Made by a program: the position numbers and the translations under genes. From positions 1,178,001-1,242,000 of the forward strand of contig NZ_AHWA01000004.1 of assembly GCF_000247645.1 (NCBI RefSeq): a stretch of DNA of 64,000 bases. The letters run 5' to 3'. The stretch comes from Salinibacterium sp. PAMC 21357 (GTDB taxonomy: Bacteria; Actinomycetota; Actinomycetes; Actinomycetales; Microbacteriaceae). Positions 53,859-63,517 of the stretch are shown piece after piece. The notes below the pieces were generated by a model. That model was not told the DNA's origin. It saw only the letters and a list, made by a program, of their open reading frames with translations, and made no database searches. The stretch's first letter is position 1, and the number at the start of each line of letters is the position of its first letter.

Positions 53859-54928
53859 CGGGTGCTCCCAAGGGCGGTGAGGGGGTCGGCGGTGGTGACA
53901 GAACGAAGGGCGAAAGCAGCCCCGGCAAGGCCGAGCGCAATCATGATGAATCCCGGCAACAGCGTGGTGAACGGGTTCAGGATGAACGGCAACGCGTCAC
54001 CCATGAGAGCCCCGAGAATGGCGGTCACGCCGATACCGATACCGACCCCTATCAGCAGCACGATGAGGGCCTGCCCGAGAGCGTCGCGAACGAGCGATGG
54101 GGTGGATGCGCCGAGCGCTTTGAGCACAGCGATGTCGGCTTTGCGTTGCATCGTCCACACGGTGAAGAAGGCACCGATGACGAGAGCCGAAATGCCGAAC
54201 AGCATCGCCACCATCAGCAACAGCGAACCGATTTCGGAGCGGAACGAACTGACCGCGGTGAGCGACAACAACACCGAGTTGCTGAGGGTGTCTGCTTCGG
54301 TGTTGATGGCATCCCAGTCGGCGTCGCCGTTGACCGCAATGGCAGTGGCGTAGGCATCAGGGTTTCCGGTCGTAGCCGAGTAACCCTGCCAGTCTTCGAG
54401 GGTCATCTGCACGACGGGGGTGTGGTTGTACCACCAGTTGCCGCTGACCTTCTCGACCGTGTAGTCGGTGCCGGCGATCGTGATGGTGTCGCCGGTGGTG
54501 ACGTCGAGGCCCGTGGCGGCATCCTCCGAGAGGCCAACCTTGCCGTCGCCGCTGGGGGCAGTCTCATCGAAGTCAGCGGCGACACCGAAGATGGCGATAG
54601 CGGTGCTGGATTCGGGCGACTCGGCCTTCGTCTGCGAGACGCCGATCGGGTTAGCTGATTCAACACCGTCAGCCGCAGCCCAAATGTTCGCCTGCTTCTC
54701 GGTGACGTTGGAGTCGGAGAAGCTCGCTTCGTCGGCACCCTTGCTGCTCGGGGTCGCAAAAACGAGCTGGTCAGCGGGGAGCGACAACACCCCCGAAATG
54801 TTCTGCGCCGCCAAGCCGCCGGTGAGGCCGCTCAGAAATCCGACGAGCAAAGTGATGAGGGCGACAACGGTGCCAATGAGCACGAATCGTCCGCGGGCAA
54901 AGCGCAAATCGCGCCAGGCAACAAACAT
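53855..54928 (-). CDS. FtsX/MacB-type ABC permease
   Basis: From ATG 54928 (AAAGGAC upstream) the protein has 357 residues. One membrane segment near the N-terminus is followed by a periplasm-facing domain of about 200 residues and three more membrane segments, the MacB/FtsX layout. The start of the family, FVAWRDLRFARGRFVLIG, fixes the start; the longer frame adds unrelated residues. It diverges from a sensor kinase gene. Confidence 0.9.
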   Translation of the reverse strand: MFVAWRDLRFARGRFVLIGTVVALITLLVGFLSGLTGGLAAQNISGVLSLPADQLVFATPSSKGADEASFSDSNVTEKQANIWAAADGVESANPIGVSQTKAESPESSTAIAIFGVAADFDETAPSGDGKVGLSEDAATGLDVTTGDTITIAGTDYTVEKVSGNWWYNHTPVVQMTLEDWQGYSATTGNPDAYATAIAVNGDADWDAINTEADTLSNSVLLSLTAVSSFRSEIGSLLLMVAMLFGISALVIGAFFTVWTMQRKADIAVLKALGASTPSLVRDALGQALIVLLIGVGIGIGVTAILGALMGDALPFILNPFTTLLPGFIMIALGLAGAAFALRSVTTADPLTALGSTR

Positions 54929-55090
54929 GGGAGTCCTTTCGGTGTCGACACATTTCGACAACACCAAGAATCCTCTGATCGGGCGTGGGGTACATCGGCC
55001 GGGAGGCTGCACTTCTGCGCTCTAAGGGCGGAGCCCAGAATCATCATTTCGATGGATCGGTACCCGCGCGCGCGGGAGTAAGGTCGAACG

Positions 55091-56314
55091 ATGAGCCACA
55101 CTGCATTGACCCCGGTCTTTGTGGGGCTGCGCACCAGTTTGCACATTCTTTTTGCCGCCTTGACCTCGCTCGTCGTGGTGCGCGCACTCGTCGACGGCAA
55201 CCCCAACGCTGCAGTCGTGATTGTGCTCGCGGTTCTGTTGATTATCACGTACGGTTTCGGCGGCGTGCTGGCCCGCCGAGCTCGGGGTGGTGGCGCGAAC
55301 GCCCGAACGCTGAGTACCTATGTGTGGGCACTCATGTTGTCGTGCGAATGGCTTGTGCTGGTGTGGCTGAGTCCGGATGCCGCCTACCTCGTGTTCCCGC
55401 TCTTCTTTCTCTATCTGCACCTGTTGCCTCGCGGCTGGCGCACTCTGGCAGTACTGGGTTCAACGCTGCTCGCGATCGCGGCGCTGGGACTGCACAGTGA
55501 GTGGACTGTTGGCGGAGTCGTTGGTCCGCTAGTCGGCGCCGGTGTCGCGATCGTGATCGGTCTTGGGTACAAGTCGCTCGCGGCCGAAGCTGCCGAACGC
55601 GAACTACTGGTGAAGCAACTCCTTGAGACGCGCGACCAGCTAGCGCAAACCGAGCGCGAATCCGGGGTGCTGGCGGAGCGAGCGAGACTCGCGCGCGAGA
55701 TTCATGACACTGTCGCTCAAGGGTTGTCGAGCATCCAACTACTGCTGCATGCGGCCGAGCGTGCTGACCCGGATGCTGCAGGCCTTGAGCATGTACGGCT
55801 CGCTCGCGAAACAGCGGCCGTCAACCTCGCAGACACCCGCAATTTCATTCGGGAGCTGGCCCCGGCCGCTCTTGTAGAGCAGGGGATGGGCGCAGCTCTG
55901 CGCCGCTTGGCTGAAACTCAGTGGCAGAGCCCGGAGCGCGAAGTGCGGGTGCGCGTTGCCGATGTGCTCGACCTGCCGATGCCCCTGCAGACGGCACTGC
56001 TGCGCATTGCGCAGGGAGCGATGGCCAATGTCGTGAAGCACTCGGAGGCAACGCAAGCCACGATTTCGATTGAGCGGGATCGTTCAGGCGTGCGACTGAT
56101 GATCAGCGACAACGGGCGCGGCTTCGATCCGGCGCTAGTCGAGGCGGCGGCAGCTCGCGGTTTCTCTGACTCGTTCGGGCTCACCGCGACGCGCGAACGA
56201 GTCGAACAATTGGATGGCGCCCTCACCGTAGACTCACAACTCGGTGCGGGCACGACGATAACCGTCGACCTCACGCTGAACCCATTAGGTCCGTCGGGTG
56301 AGGAGAAGGCATGA
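55091..56314 (+). CDS. NarL-family membrane sensor histidine kinase
   Basis: The 407-residue protein has about five N-terminal membrane segments (to about residue 165), a coiled helix, the HisKA_3 box RLAREIHDTVAQGLSSIQ with the phospho-acceptor histidine near 207, and an HATPase domain with MANVVKHSEATQ and SDNGRGFD. ATG 55091 is preceded by TAAGGT 6 bases upstream. It is coupled by a 4-base overlap to its regulator and diverges from the ABC exporter, so it may sense envelope stress and control it. Confidence 0.92.
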   Translation: MSHTALTPVFVGLRTSLHILFAALTSLVVVRALVDGNPNAAVVIVLAVLLIITYGFGGVLARRARGGGANARTLSTYVWALMLSCEWLVLVWLSPDAAYLVFPLFFLYLHLLPRGWRTLAVLGSTLLAIAALGLHSEWTVGGVVGPLVGAGVAIVIGLGYKSLAAEAAERELLVKQLLETRDQLAQTERESGVLAERARLAREIHDTVAQGLSSIQLLLHAAERADPDAAGLEHVRLARETAAVNLADTRNFIRELAPAALVEQGMGAALRRLAETQWQSPEREVRVRVADVLDLPMPLQTALLRIAQGAMANVVKHSEATQATISIERDRSGVRLMISDNGRGFDPALVEAAAARGFSDSFGLTATRERVEQLDGALTVDSQLGAGTTITVDLTLNPLGPSGEEKA

Positions 56315-56931
56315 TCCGGGTAGCGATTGCGGATGATCATCCGGTTGTTCGTGCCGGTTTGCGTGCCCTGCTCGACCACGAAGCTGACCTCACTGTGGTG
56401 GGCGAAGCCGCGACCCCCGATGAAGCCTTTGCTCTCGTACAGGCCGTCAACCCGAACGTCATTCTGATGGACTTGCAGTTCGGCGCGCTGGAATCTGGGG
56501 CGGATGTCACGCGCCGCATCCGTGCTCTCAATGCGGCCCCGTACGTGCTGGTGCTCACCAACTACGACACCGATGGCGACATTCTCGGTGCAGTGGAGGC
56601 TGGCGCGAGTGGCTACCTGCTGAAGGATGCGCCACCCCACGAACTGATCGCGGCGGTTCGTGCTGCGGCCGCGGGGGAAAGCGCACTAGCCCCGGTCATT
56701 GCTGGCCGGTTGCTTGACCGGATGCGGGCGCCGCAAGTGAGTTTGAGTAAACGCGAAATTGAGGTCATGGAGCTGGTTGCCCAGGGCAAATCGAATGCTC
56801 TGATCGCGAGCGACATGTTTGTGTCGCAGACCACCGTGAAATCGCACCTCGTGCACATCTTTTCGAAACTCAATGTTTCGTCGCGCACCGCTGCGGTATC
56901 GAAAGCGCGCGAACTGGGAGTGCTGCGGTAA
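56311..56931 (+). CDS. LuxR/NarL-family response regulator
   Basis: The 206-residue protein has a receiver domain with acidic pocket D8/D9, phospho-acceptor D54 in VILMDLQ and the lysine in GYLLKDA, then a LuxR helix-turn-helix (LSKREIEVMELVAQGKSNALIASDMFVSQTTVKSHLVHIFSKL). It is the partner of the upstream kinase. Confidence 0.94.
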   Translation: MIRVAIADDHPVVRAGLRALLDHEADLTVVGEAATPDEAFALVQAVNPNVILMDLQFGALESGADVTRRIRALNAAPYVLVLTNYDTDGDILGAVEAGASGYLLKDAPPHELIAAVRAAAAGESALAPVIAGRLLDRMRAPQVSLSKREIEVMELVAQGKSNALIASDMFVSQTTVKSHLVHIFSKLNVSSRTAAVSKARELGVLR

Positions 56932-57012
56932 TTCGCTGGTGAATCGCGGCCGGAGGTCGTGGGCGCGCGCATGGTCGTGGGACTGCGGTCGCCCGTCAGG
57001 GCTGCTTTTGCG

Positions 57013-57408
57013 CTACTTCTTGAGTGCGATGGCGATAAAGCGCTGGGCTTCATCGGCGCTGATGCCGAGTTCGATGGCGCGGTCGGCGTAGGCCTTCGCG
57101 TCGAGTTGAAGCAGTGCGGCGGCGTCCCCGGGGCGCGCTTTCACGACGGTGCCATTGCGGCCTCGCGAGAGCAGAAAGCCGTCGGCTTCGAGCTCGCGGT
57201 AGGCACGCGCAACAGTGTTCGGAGCAATGCCGAGATCAGTGGCAAGCTGCCGCACCGTAGCAAGCTTCGTGCCGGCAAGAAGTTCACCGCTCGCGATCTG
57301 AGCAATAGCTTGAGCCTTGATCTGCTCGAAGGGAGGAAGAGACGCCGCCGTATCAATCTCAAAAGTGACAGGACTTTCGGTCGGTGTGCGACGCCATGAT
57401 TCAGCCAT
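57013..57408 (-). CDS. GntR family regulator, YtrA subfamily
   Basis: The protein has 131 residues from ATG 57408: a GntR winged helix-turn-helix (PFEQIKAQAIAQIASGELLAGTKLATVRQLATDLGIAPNTVARAYRELEADGFLLSRG) and a very short C-terminus, the YtrA pattern usually linked to ABC transporters. None is adjacent. GTG 57423, with a TAAAAA hexamer 6 bases before it, is an alternative start. Confidence 0.88.
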   Translation of the reverse strand: MAESWRRTPTESPVTFEIDTAASLPPFEQIKAQAIAQIASGELLAGTKLATVRQLATDLGIAPNTVARAYRELEADGFLLSRGRNGTVVKARPGDAAALLQLDAKAYADRAIELGISADEAQRFIAIALKK

Positions 57409-57517
57409 GCCCGATTCTCTCACACGAGGTTTTTAGACCAGCAGCCGCAGCAGCCGTCGCAGGCCGAGTGCAGCGCAGTGTAAGCAGAGCGCAGTGCGAA
57501 CAGATCGGGGTGCCAGA

Positions 57518-58492
57518 TCAGTAGCGGGTAGCATCAGGGAGAAGCAGTTCGAGCGCCTCCACCTCCGCGATGACACACATCTCAGTGGCCGGTTTCGCTG
57601 CCGTGGCACTGCCCGCCGCGACCGCCGTACGGAAGGCAGCTTCGGGATCGTGCCCCTGCGACAACCGCCACACGAATGCGCCCAGAAAGGCGTCGCCCGC
57701 GCCGACAACACTCTGAACCTGCACTTTCGGCACCGGCAAGCGGATAACGCCAGACGCTGACGCGAGCACAGCGCCCGCCTCGCCCAAAGTGAGAGCTACG
57801 AGTTGGGCTGAGCCGCGAGCGATGAGCTCGGAGGCAGCATCCACTTCATCCTGCTCGGTAGTCAACTCTTTGCCGACGAGCTCGCTGAGTTCGCGGAGGC
57901 TCGGTTTCACCAGATACACGCCCTCGGCAAGCGCGGCAGCGAGTGCTTCGCCCGAGGTGTCGACGATCGAACGAGCATCGTGTTTGTGCGCCAAACGTGC
58001 CACTTGGGCATAGAAGTCCGTGGGCACTCCCGGGGGCAGGCTGCCGCTGGCAACGACATAGCCGCCGGGAACAATGGCCTCCTCCAGCGCTGCCAGGCAG
58101 GCACGCCATTCGGCTTCGGAAAAGTCGGGGCCCTGCAGCACGAAACGAAACTGGTCGCGTGACTCGGACTCGTCGACGGTGAAGCTTTCCCGCGTCGTTC
58201 CGGCAATAGGAACGGCGAGGCTCGGCACGCCCTCCGCCTCGAGCAGCTGACGGTAGGTGGCGCCGGTGAGGCCGCCCGCAGCGTAGATCGCGAGGGCATC
58301 CCCGCCGAGGTTCTGAATCGTGCGCGCCACATTCACTCCGCCACCGCCAGGATCAATCCGGCTGGGGCCACAGCGCAGCTTGTGATCCCTAATAACCCGA
58401 GGAGTGGACGTGCTGATGTCGAGCGCGGGGTTGATGGTGAGGGTCACGATTGACCTGACCGTATTCGAGCTCAGGGGAGTAACGGATGCCAT
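57518..58492 (-). CDS. PfkB-family hexose-phosphate kinase (1-phosphofructokinase-like)
   Basis: From ATG 58492 the protein has 324 residues with the PfkB opening TLTINPALDISTSTP, the sugar-binding GGGGVNVARTIQNLGG and the C-terminal catalytic VVGAGDAFLGAFVWRLSQG. It should phosphorylate fructose-6-phosphate, fructose-1-phosphate or tagatose-6-phosphate; there is no fructose PTS here to decide. TACAGT lies 7 bases before the chosen start, which favours it over the GTG at 58501. Confidence 0.88.
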   Translation of the reverse strand: MASVTPLSSNTVRSIVTLTINPALDISTSTPRVIRDHKLRCGPSRIDPGGGGVNVARTIQNLGGDALAIYAAGGLTGATYRQLLEAEGVPSLAVPIAGTTRESFTVDESESRDQFRFVLQGPDFSEAEWRACLAALEEAIVPGGYVVASGSLPPGVPTDFYAQVARLAHKHDARSIVDTSGEALAAALAEGVYLVKPSLRELSELVGKELTTEQDEVDAASELIARGSAQLVALTLGEAGAVLASASGVIRLPVPKVQVQSVVGAGDAFLGAFVWRLSQGHDPEAAFRTAVAAGSATAAKPATEMCVIAEVEALELLLPDATRY

Positions 58493-58533
58493 GCTCACCA
58501 CTGTAGGTCGTCGCTACCTCACCATTGACCGCG

Positions 58534-58845
58534 TTAGTTGTCGGTGGAGGGGATGTCCATTCCGAGTTCGTTTATAGGAGAGTCATCGACGGGCAGTGGT
58601 TGATGCTCAACGGGACAGTGCAGAATTGTGTTCGGCCGGGAATGGTCGATGAAGTGCTCAGCCATCGGCTGCCCGCAGACGGGACACACTGCATCCGCGA
58701 CCTTCTCGACGACAGCGTCGTAAGGTCCCAGATAGGGAGTGCCTAGGGCAGGAAACAGTTTTCGGTTTAGCCAATCGATGAAGCCGACGTAGCCTCCAGG
58801 GCCAGACGTTTCATCTTCGCCTTTCGTGTGCTCGTATTCGTTCAT
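58534..58845 (-). CDS. Small cysteine-containing hypothetical protein
   Basis: From ATG 58845 the protein has 103 residues. GGYVGFIDWLNRKLFPALGTPYLGPYD is followed by a possible metal-binding CPVCGQPMAEHF...HCP, with three Cys and two nearby His. The start is supported by TACTCT 6 bases upstream. It is divergent from the next gene and I do not recognise the family. Confidence 0.65.
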   Translation of the reverse strand: MNEYEHTKGEDETSGPGGYVGFIDWLNRKLFPALGTPYLGPYDAVVEKVADAVCPVCGQPMAEHFIDHSRPNTILHCPVEHQPLPVDDSPINELGMDIPSTDN

Positions 58846-58933
58846 GCTTTCAGAGTAGCCACGGGTGGCGGCCAGCGTAAGGGTTATGCCTAGGCCGCCG
58901 ACTTGCGCGCCTCCCCTCGGTAAGGTGTTGGGC

Positions 58934-59542
58934 ATGGACGAAGCTGCGATTGGTATTGCCCCGTCGGGAAGTGCATGGCTCGCTCGCGACTTCATCCCGG
59001 AATCGCATCGCTCGCTGCCCATGCTGAGGCTGTTTCTCCCGTTGACGGATGAGCGTGGCACTGTCGTTCGCTGGTCGACGTTCTCCGGGTTTGACCGCGC
59101 ATCTGCCTCGGTGGATTGGTTCGAACTCGCCGATCGTGTGGCCGATGAGCACCCAATGGTTAGGGATCTGCTGCCATGCCAGGGCGTGCTCGATGATGCG
59201 ACGGCCCACGCCCTTCGCGATGCCGTGGGCGACATCAACCTCCACAGTTTTCAGTGGGATGGCTATGGTGATGCCCCGAAGGATGCTGCTCGCCGGCGAA
59301 TATTCGGGGAGGACTACAGCGAGTTCCCTCCTGACGCTTCTGCGCTAAAGGCCGGTGTTCGGGTCGCCGCGTTCGCGTGGGACGACGACGGCTCTCTCGC
59401 GTGGGGCAGCCAGCTCTATCCCGACTCCCTGGTGGTTGCCGCTGAGCCAGCAATCTTTCGGCAGCTGGTCGACGATAAACGACTCGACACCATCTCGATC
59501 ATTGCGCAACGAGACACTCTTCCGCCGAGTTCTGGCGATTGA
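58934..59542 (+). CDS. Hypothetical protein
   Basis: From ATG 58934 (TAAGGT 7 bases upstream) the protein has 202 residues. It is a soluble, acidic, Trp- and Asp-rich protein with no signal peptide or membrane segment and no motif I recognise. It converges on the large LuxR regulator gene. Confidence 0.6.
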   Translation: MDEAAIGIAPSGSAWLARDFIPESHRSLPMLRLFLPLTDERGTVVRWSTFSGFDRASASVDWFELADRVADEHPMVRDLLPCQGVLDDATAHALRDAVGDINLHSFQWDGYGDAPKDAARRRIFGEDYSEFPPDASALKAGVRVAAFAWDDDGSLAWGSQLYPDSLVVAAEPAIFRQLVDDKRLDTISIIAQRDTLPPSSGD

Positions 59543-59568
59543 CTCAGGCGCCGCAACAGCGAGCGCGC

Positions 59569-61185
59569 TCAGAGCAGACCGGTCTGAATGGCGTACGCCG
59601 CGGCACCGGTGCGCGAAGTCTGCTCGAGTTTGGTGAGGATGTTAGCGACATGCCGGTGCACCGTGTGCTCGCTGAGCACGAGAGAGGCCGCGATCTCCGG
59701 GTTGCTCATTCCTTGCGCCACCAGCCGCAACACTTCGAGTTCGCGAGTTGAGAGAAGACGGTCGGTTCGCTCCCCAACAGAGGACGCTAGCCGTCGTGCC
59801 TGCGCCAAATCATCGTCCGCCGAGAGTTCAGCGAATACGTCGGTGGCGAGCTTGAGATGCCGCTCAGCTTCCGGCTTGTCTCCAGTGGCTAGCAGCGCCT
59901 CCGCAAGCACGAGGCGCGTGTGGGCTTCGTCGTAACGCAAGCCCGCAGCATTAAACCGTCGCACTGCGTCAGTCAGCAATGAGGTTGCCGCTTCTGGCGG
60001 GACGAGAGCCGCCTCCGCGACAGACGCTGCGGCCATCAAGGAATCGGTTTCCGTTAGCTCTGCAGTGTGACGGAGTTCGCTCGCCAAGAGTTGTGCTTGC
60101 TCTACGGCGCCGGCAGCGTGAGCCACGACTACCGCGAGAGAGAGAACGTCGGCGCGGAGAATGCGGCTTTTCTGCGGCAGCCAATCAAGTAGCGCCTGGA
60201 TGGCACTCCACGCGCTCTCAGGATCGCCCGCGGCCAGACGGATGCGAGCAAGTCCCGCAATCGCGACTGGGTGAAACTCGGCTTGGGCGAACAGTGCCTC
60301 AGCCTCAGTGACTCGACCTTGGCGGCGACGCAGCTCTCCCAGTTGCACAACCGCATCCAGTCGGGAGGTGCGCAGTGAACCGGCTAGTCGTTGTATCACA
60401 CCGGTCAGTTCGTGCTCAGCCTCCTGCCACGATCCTCGCGCCACTTGAACCGCCGCGTATTGGATGCGGCAGACGTTGAAAAGAGGAGCAAGGTCACGTT
60501 CGGCGCAGATGGCTTCCACCCGGCGGCACCAAGCTGCGGCCCGTGTTGCGTCACTATTGCGGTTGCAGGTGGCGATCAACCAGCAGCAGACCTTGCCCAT
60601 CCACATCGGGTCGCTGACGTCGCCGGATGTCGCGGCGGCGACGGAGGCGTCAAGCTTCGACATACCTTCGTCGACATTTCCGGCGATAGTCATAGCGACG
60701 CCCTGCAGCGCCATGCCAACAACCCTAAGGTCTTCCAGCTCGAGCCTGCGCCCGATAGCCGACGCTCGTATCGCGGCACCCAACGCCCGTTCGGGATCGT
60801 GCCCGACTTCTAGGGCCAGTTCCGCTCCTCGCACGGCATGCCAGCCATGCTCGGCCGACTCATCACGCCCCTCGAGGAGTGACTCGGCTCGCGTCCACCA
60901 ACCAAGGGCAACAGCGTCGCCGTGACCGAAGAGCAGCGAATCCCACGCCAAACTGGTGGCGGCACGCGCGGCACCGAGCGAGTCGCCACGCTCGCGATGT
61001 CGTCGATATGCGGTCTCTCGGGCTCCGACACACGTTGCTCCGTCGTCGAGCCACCACGCAGCTTGGGCTAGGCCTTCGTAGGCCAGAGGATCCGCAGTCT
61101 CGTTTGCGACCGCGAGAAATTCGGCTCGTGCGACCTGCCACGAACCGGCGTCTAATGCTGCTCGCGCCGACGAAAGGGACGTCAT
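59569..61185 (-). CDS. Large LuxR-family regulator with helical repeat domain
   Basis: The 538-residue protein has an all-helical, TPR-like N-terminal part (about 1-460) with many Ala/Leu-rich pairs (for example VARAEFLAVANETADPLAYEGLAQAAW) and a C-terminal LuxR helix-turn-helix (LSTRELEVLRLVAQGMSNPEIAASLVLSEHTVHRHVANILTKL, about 480-525). No P-loop is present, unlike LAL/MalT regulators, so ligand or protein binding by the repeat part probably controls it. CATAAT lies 6 bases before ATG 61185. The target genes are unknown. Confidence 0.85.
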   Translation of the reverse strand: MTSLSSARAALDAGSWQVARAEFLAVANETADPLAYEGLAQAAWWLDDGATCVGARETAYRRHRERGDSLGAARAATSLAWDSLLFGHGDAVALGWWTRAESLLEGRDESAEHGWHAVRGAELALEVGHDPERALGAAIRASAIGRRLELEDLRVVGMALQGVAMTIAGNVDEGMSKLDASVAAATSGDVSDPMWMGKVCCWLIATCNRNSDATRAAAWCRRVEAICAERDLAPLFNVCRIQYAAVQVARGSWQEAEHELTGVIQRLAGSLRTSRLDAVVQLGELRRRQGRVTEAEALFAQAEFHPVAIAGLARIRLAAGDPESAWSAIQALLDWLPQKSRILRADVLSLAVVVAHAAGAVEQAQLLASELRHTAELTETDSLMAAASVAEAALVPPEAATSLLTDAVRRFNAAGLRYDEAHTRLVLAEALLATGDKPEAERHLKLATDVFAELSADDDLAQARRLASSVGERTDRLLSTRELEVLRLVAQGMSNPEIAASLVLSEHTVHRHVANILTKLEQTSRTGAAAYAIQTGLL

Positions 61186-61254
61186 CCCTTCATTATGGCC
61201 CTCCTCCGGCCGGCCGACCGGTTGGGCCCGGCCGGCCTGACGATTGTGGAGGAC

Positions 61255-61479
61255 TCAGGCACTCACACCCGCTGCCAACGCTTTCACGTCTGCGGTAGAA
61301 AGCGGGTTGCCGGCAATGCCCCAGCTGCCGCTGCGAACCTCCTCCACGACGCACCACGTTACGGGGCGCATGTTCTCGCCCTCTATCCCGACCATGGCGT
61401 CGGTGAGGTTCCGAATCATTTCTTGCTTCTGCTCATCGCTGAAGACGTTCTCGATAACTTTGACCTGGATGAATGGCAT
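61255..61479 (-). CDS. 4-oxalocrotonate tautomerase-like protein
   Basis: The 74-residue protein starts MPFIQVKVIENVFSDEQKQEMIRNLTDAMV; after Met removal Pro1 would be the catalytic base. The tail VTWCVVEEVRSGSWGIAGNPL fits the tautomerase fold. GGGAGA lies before ATG 61479. The longer frame upstream is not supported because it would bury Pro1. Confidence 0.88.
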   Translation of the reverse strand: MPFIQVKVIENVFSDEQKQEMIRNLTDAMVGIEGENMRPVTWCVVEEVRSGSWGIAGNPLSTADVKALAAGVSA

Positions 61480-61633
61480 CTCGATCTCCCTGTTCGTCGG
61501 CCCCACGCGGTGTGGAACTTCTACAACAACTCTGGGCTGCGCCGCCGGTATGCGCATCGGCACGATAGGCCATCTTGCACTGCAGCTGTCTGGCCCGATT
61601 GGGTCATGACGCTCGCGGCGCCACAACACGAAT

Positions 61634-61672
61634 GCCCCCTCCCACTGCGCTGAGTGCGCGACGGAAGGGGGC
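61634..61672 (-). terminator. Candidate terminator after the ABC-2 operon
   Basis: GCCCCCTCCC and GGAAGGGGGC pair over about 19 bases, with an inner GCGC repeat, 27 bases beyond the permease stop on the minus strand. No strong U-run follows. Confidence 0.45.
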
Positions 61673-61698
61673 GAGTGAATCGAGTTCGCTTGATGAAC

Positions 61699-62583
61699 CT
61701 AGGCGTCGCGACGTTTGATGAGCGCGGCCGCTGCGATCATCATTACGACAACCCAGCCCAACAGCACCAGGAAGCCCTGGGTGGTGTCGAGGGTGATCAC
61801 CTCTGCTCCGATCGCTCCGATCGGTGGGCCTCCGGCAGCGGATCCATCACCGACGGCGTACATCAGCGCGCCAGCATTCGACGGCAGGAACGCCGATAGG
61901 TTCTGGGCCCAGACGGCCTGAGTTATCCCCGCGAGAATCGCGAGAACGGTGGGAACAACCAGGATCAAGCCGAGCACGCTCGCAATACCCCCGGCGCTGT
62001 TGCGCAGAACCGCACCGAATCCGAATGCCAGTAAAGCAACCAGGGTGAGGTAGCCGGCGCCGCCCACGAGAGCGCGCATCACTTCGCCATCGAATAGCTG
62101 GCCTTCAATGCCCTGCCCGGCCAGGATCGGAGCGGTCACCAGTGCGGTCACGATGATCGACGCCAGACTGACGACGAAGGTAGCCACTGCCAGAACGAGT
62201 GCCTTAGCGAAAAGGGCAGGCAAGCGGGTGGGCACCGCAGCGAACGTTGAACGGATCATTCCCGTCGTGTATTCGCCGCTAATAATCAGCACGCCGAGCA
62301 CAGCGGCGACGAGCTGCGTGAAGTTCACGCCGAGCGTTGCCACCATCACGGTGAGTGATTTCTGCGTTTCAGCGTCGACCGCCGGGCCGCTGGAGGTGTC
62401 GAGGGTGACCGCCATGAGCAGACCGAAACCAACCGTGAGCAACACGAAGATCGCGAATGACCACTGGGTGGAGCGTAGGGTGCGCAGCTTGATCCACTCG
62501 GAACGAACCACGCGGGGAAAGCTCAGGTGGGTCGAACTGTGCGCTGTCGAAGTCTGTGGGGCTTCAAGGGCGGTGTTTGTCAT
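61699..62583 (-). CDS. ABC-2 type exporter permease
   Basis: The 294-residue protein has six membrane segments, with the ABC-2 type GEYTTGMIRSTFAAVPTRLPALFAKALVLA motif after the second. It overlaps its ATPase gene by 4 bases. The N-terminal 25 residues are a Thr/Ser-rich cytosolic stretch. The substrate is unknown; drug or peptide export is common in this family. Confidence 0.9.
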   Translation of the reverse strand: MTNTALEAPQTSTAHSSTHLSFPRVVRSEWIKLRTLRSTQWSFAIFVLLTVGFGLLMAVTLDTSSGPAVDAETQKSLTVMVATLGVNFTQLVAAVLGVLIISGEYTTGMIRSTFAAVPTRLPALFAKALVLAVATFVVSLASIIVTALVTAPILAGQGIEGQLFDGEVMRALVGGAGYLTLVALLAFGFGAVLRNSAGGIASVLGLILVVPTVLAILAGITQAVWAQNLSAFLPSNAGALMYAVGDGSAAGGPPIGAIGAEVITLDTTQGFLVLLGWVVVMMIAAAALIKRRDA

Positions 62584-63491
62584 CGGGAAACCTCCGAGTG
62601 GTATTCAACATCGTCTTGCGTGAGCTCTAGGTAGGCATCCTCAAGCGAAGCAGAGAGGGGAGTGAGTTCGTGCAACACGATTCCTGCTTGTGCTGCTGCC
62701 TCACCGATCTGAGCGGATGCCAGACCGGCAATAGTCAGAAGGTCACCTTCCACGCTGGTGACGGTCACGTCGCTGCTGGCGAGGCGGTTGGCGAGGTCGG
62801 TGGCCTGCGGTGTTCGGACCCGCACAGCCGTTCCGGTTGCTAGCGCCAAAATTTCGCCGACGGGGGCATCCGCAATGATGCGGCCACGCCCGAGCACGAT
62901 GAGGTGGTCTGCGGTGAGGGACATCTCGCTCATGAGGTGAGAGGAGAGGAAGATTGTGCGGCCCTGCGAGGCGAGGTGCTTGGTGAGTTTGCGCACCCAC
63001 ATCACGCCTTCGGGGTCGAGGCCGTTGACCGGCTCATCGAGGATCAGGGTTTGGGGGTCACCGAGGAGGGCGGCGGCGATTCCGAGGCGCTGGCCCATGC
63101 CGAGCGAGAAGCCGCCGACGCGCTTCTTGGCAACAGATTCGAGGCCGGTCATCGCAATGACTTCGTGCACGCGTGCTTTGCCGATGCCGTGCGTAGCCGC
63201 CATGGCAAGCAGGTGGTTGTAGGCGGTGCGCCCCGTGTGGATTGCTTTGGCGTCGAGCAGCGCGCCAACCTCGTGCATGGGGTTGTGGTGCTGGGCGTAC
63301 CGCTTGCCGTTTACGGTGACCGTTCCGGAGTCGGGGCGATCGAGGCCAATAATGGTGCGCATTGTGGTGGACTTGCCTGCGCCGTTCGGGCCGAGGAAGC
63401 CGGTGACGATACCGGGACGGATGGTCGCGGTGATGTTATCGACGGCGGTTTTGGCGCCATACCTCTTGGTTAATCCTTGAATTTCAATCAT
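62580..63491 (-). CDS. ABC-2 type exporter ATPase
   Basis: The 303-residue protein has Walker A GPNGAGKSTTMR, signature FSLGMGQRLGIAAALLG, Walker B LILDEPVNGLDPEGVMW and the switch histidine in LSSHLMSEM. The last 80 residues form a regulatory extension typical of drug-type ABC-2 ATPases. TAGACT lies 6 bases before ATG 63491, which indicates leaderless expression. Confidence 0.94.
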   Translation of the reverse strand: MIEIQGLTKRYGAKTAVDNITATIRPGIVTGFLGPNGAGKSTTMRTIIGLDRPDSGTVTVNGKRYAQHHNPMHEVGALLDAKAIHTGRTAYNHLLAMAATHGIGKARVHEVIAMTGLESVAKKRVGGFSLGMGQRLGIAAALLGDPQTLILDEPVNGLDPEGVMWVRKLTKHLASQGRTIFLSSHLMSEMSLTADHLIVLGRGRIIADAPVGEILALATGTAVRVRTPQATDLANRLASSDVTVTSVEGDLLTIAGLASAQIGEAAAQAGIVLHELTPLSASLEDAYLELTQDDVEYHSEVSR

Positions 63492-63517
63492 GTCTTAAGT
63501 CTAGAAGCTGATTCGGC

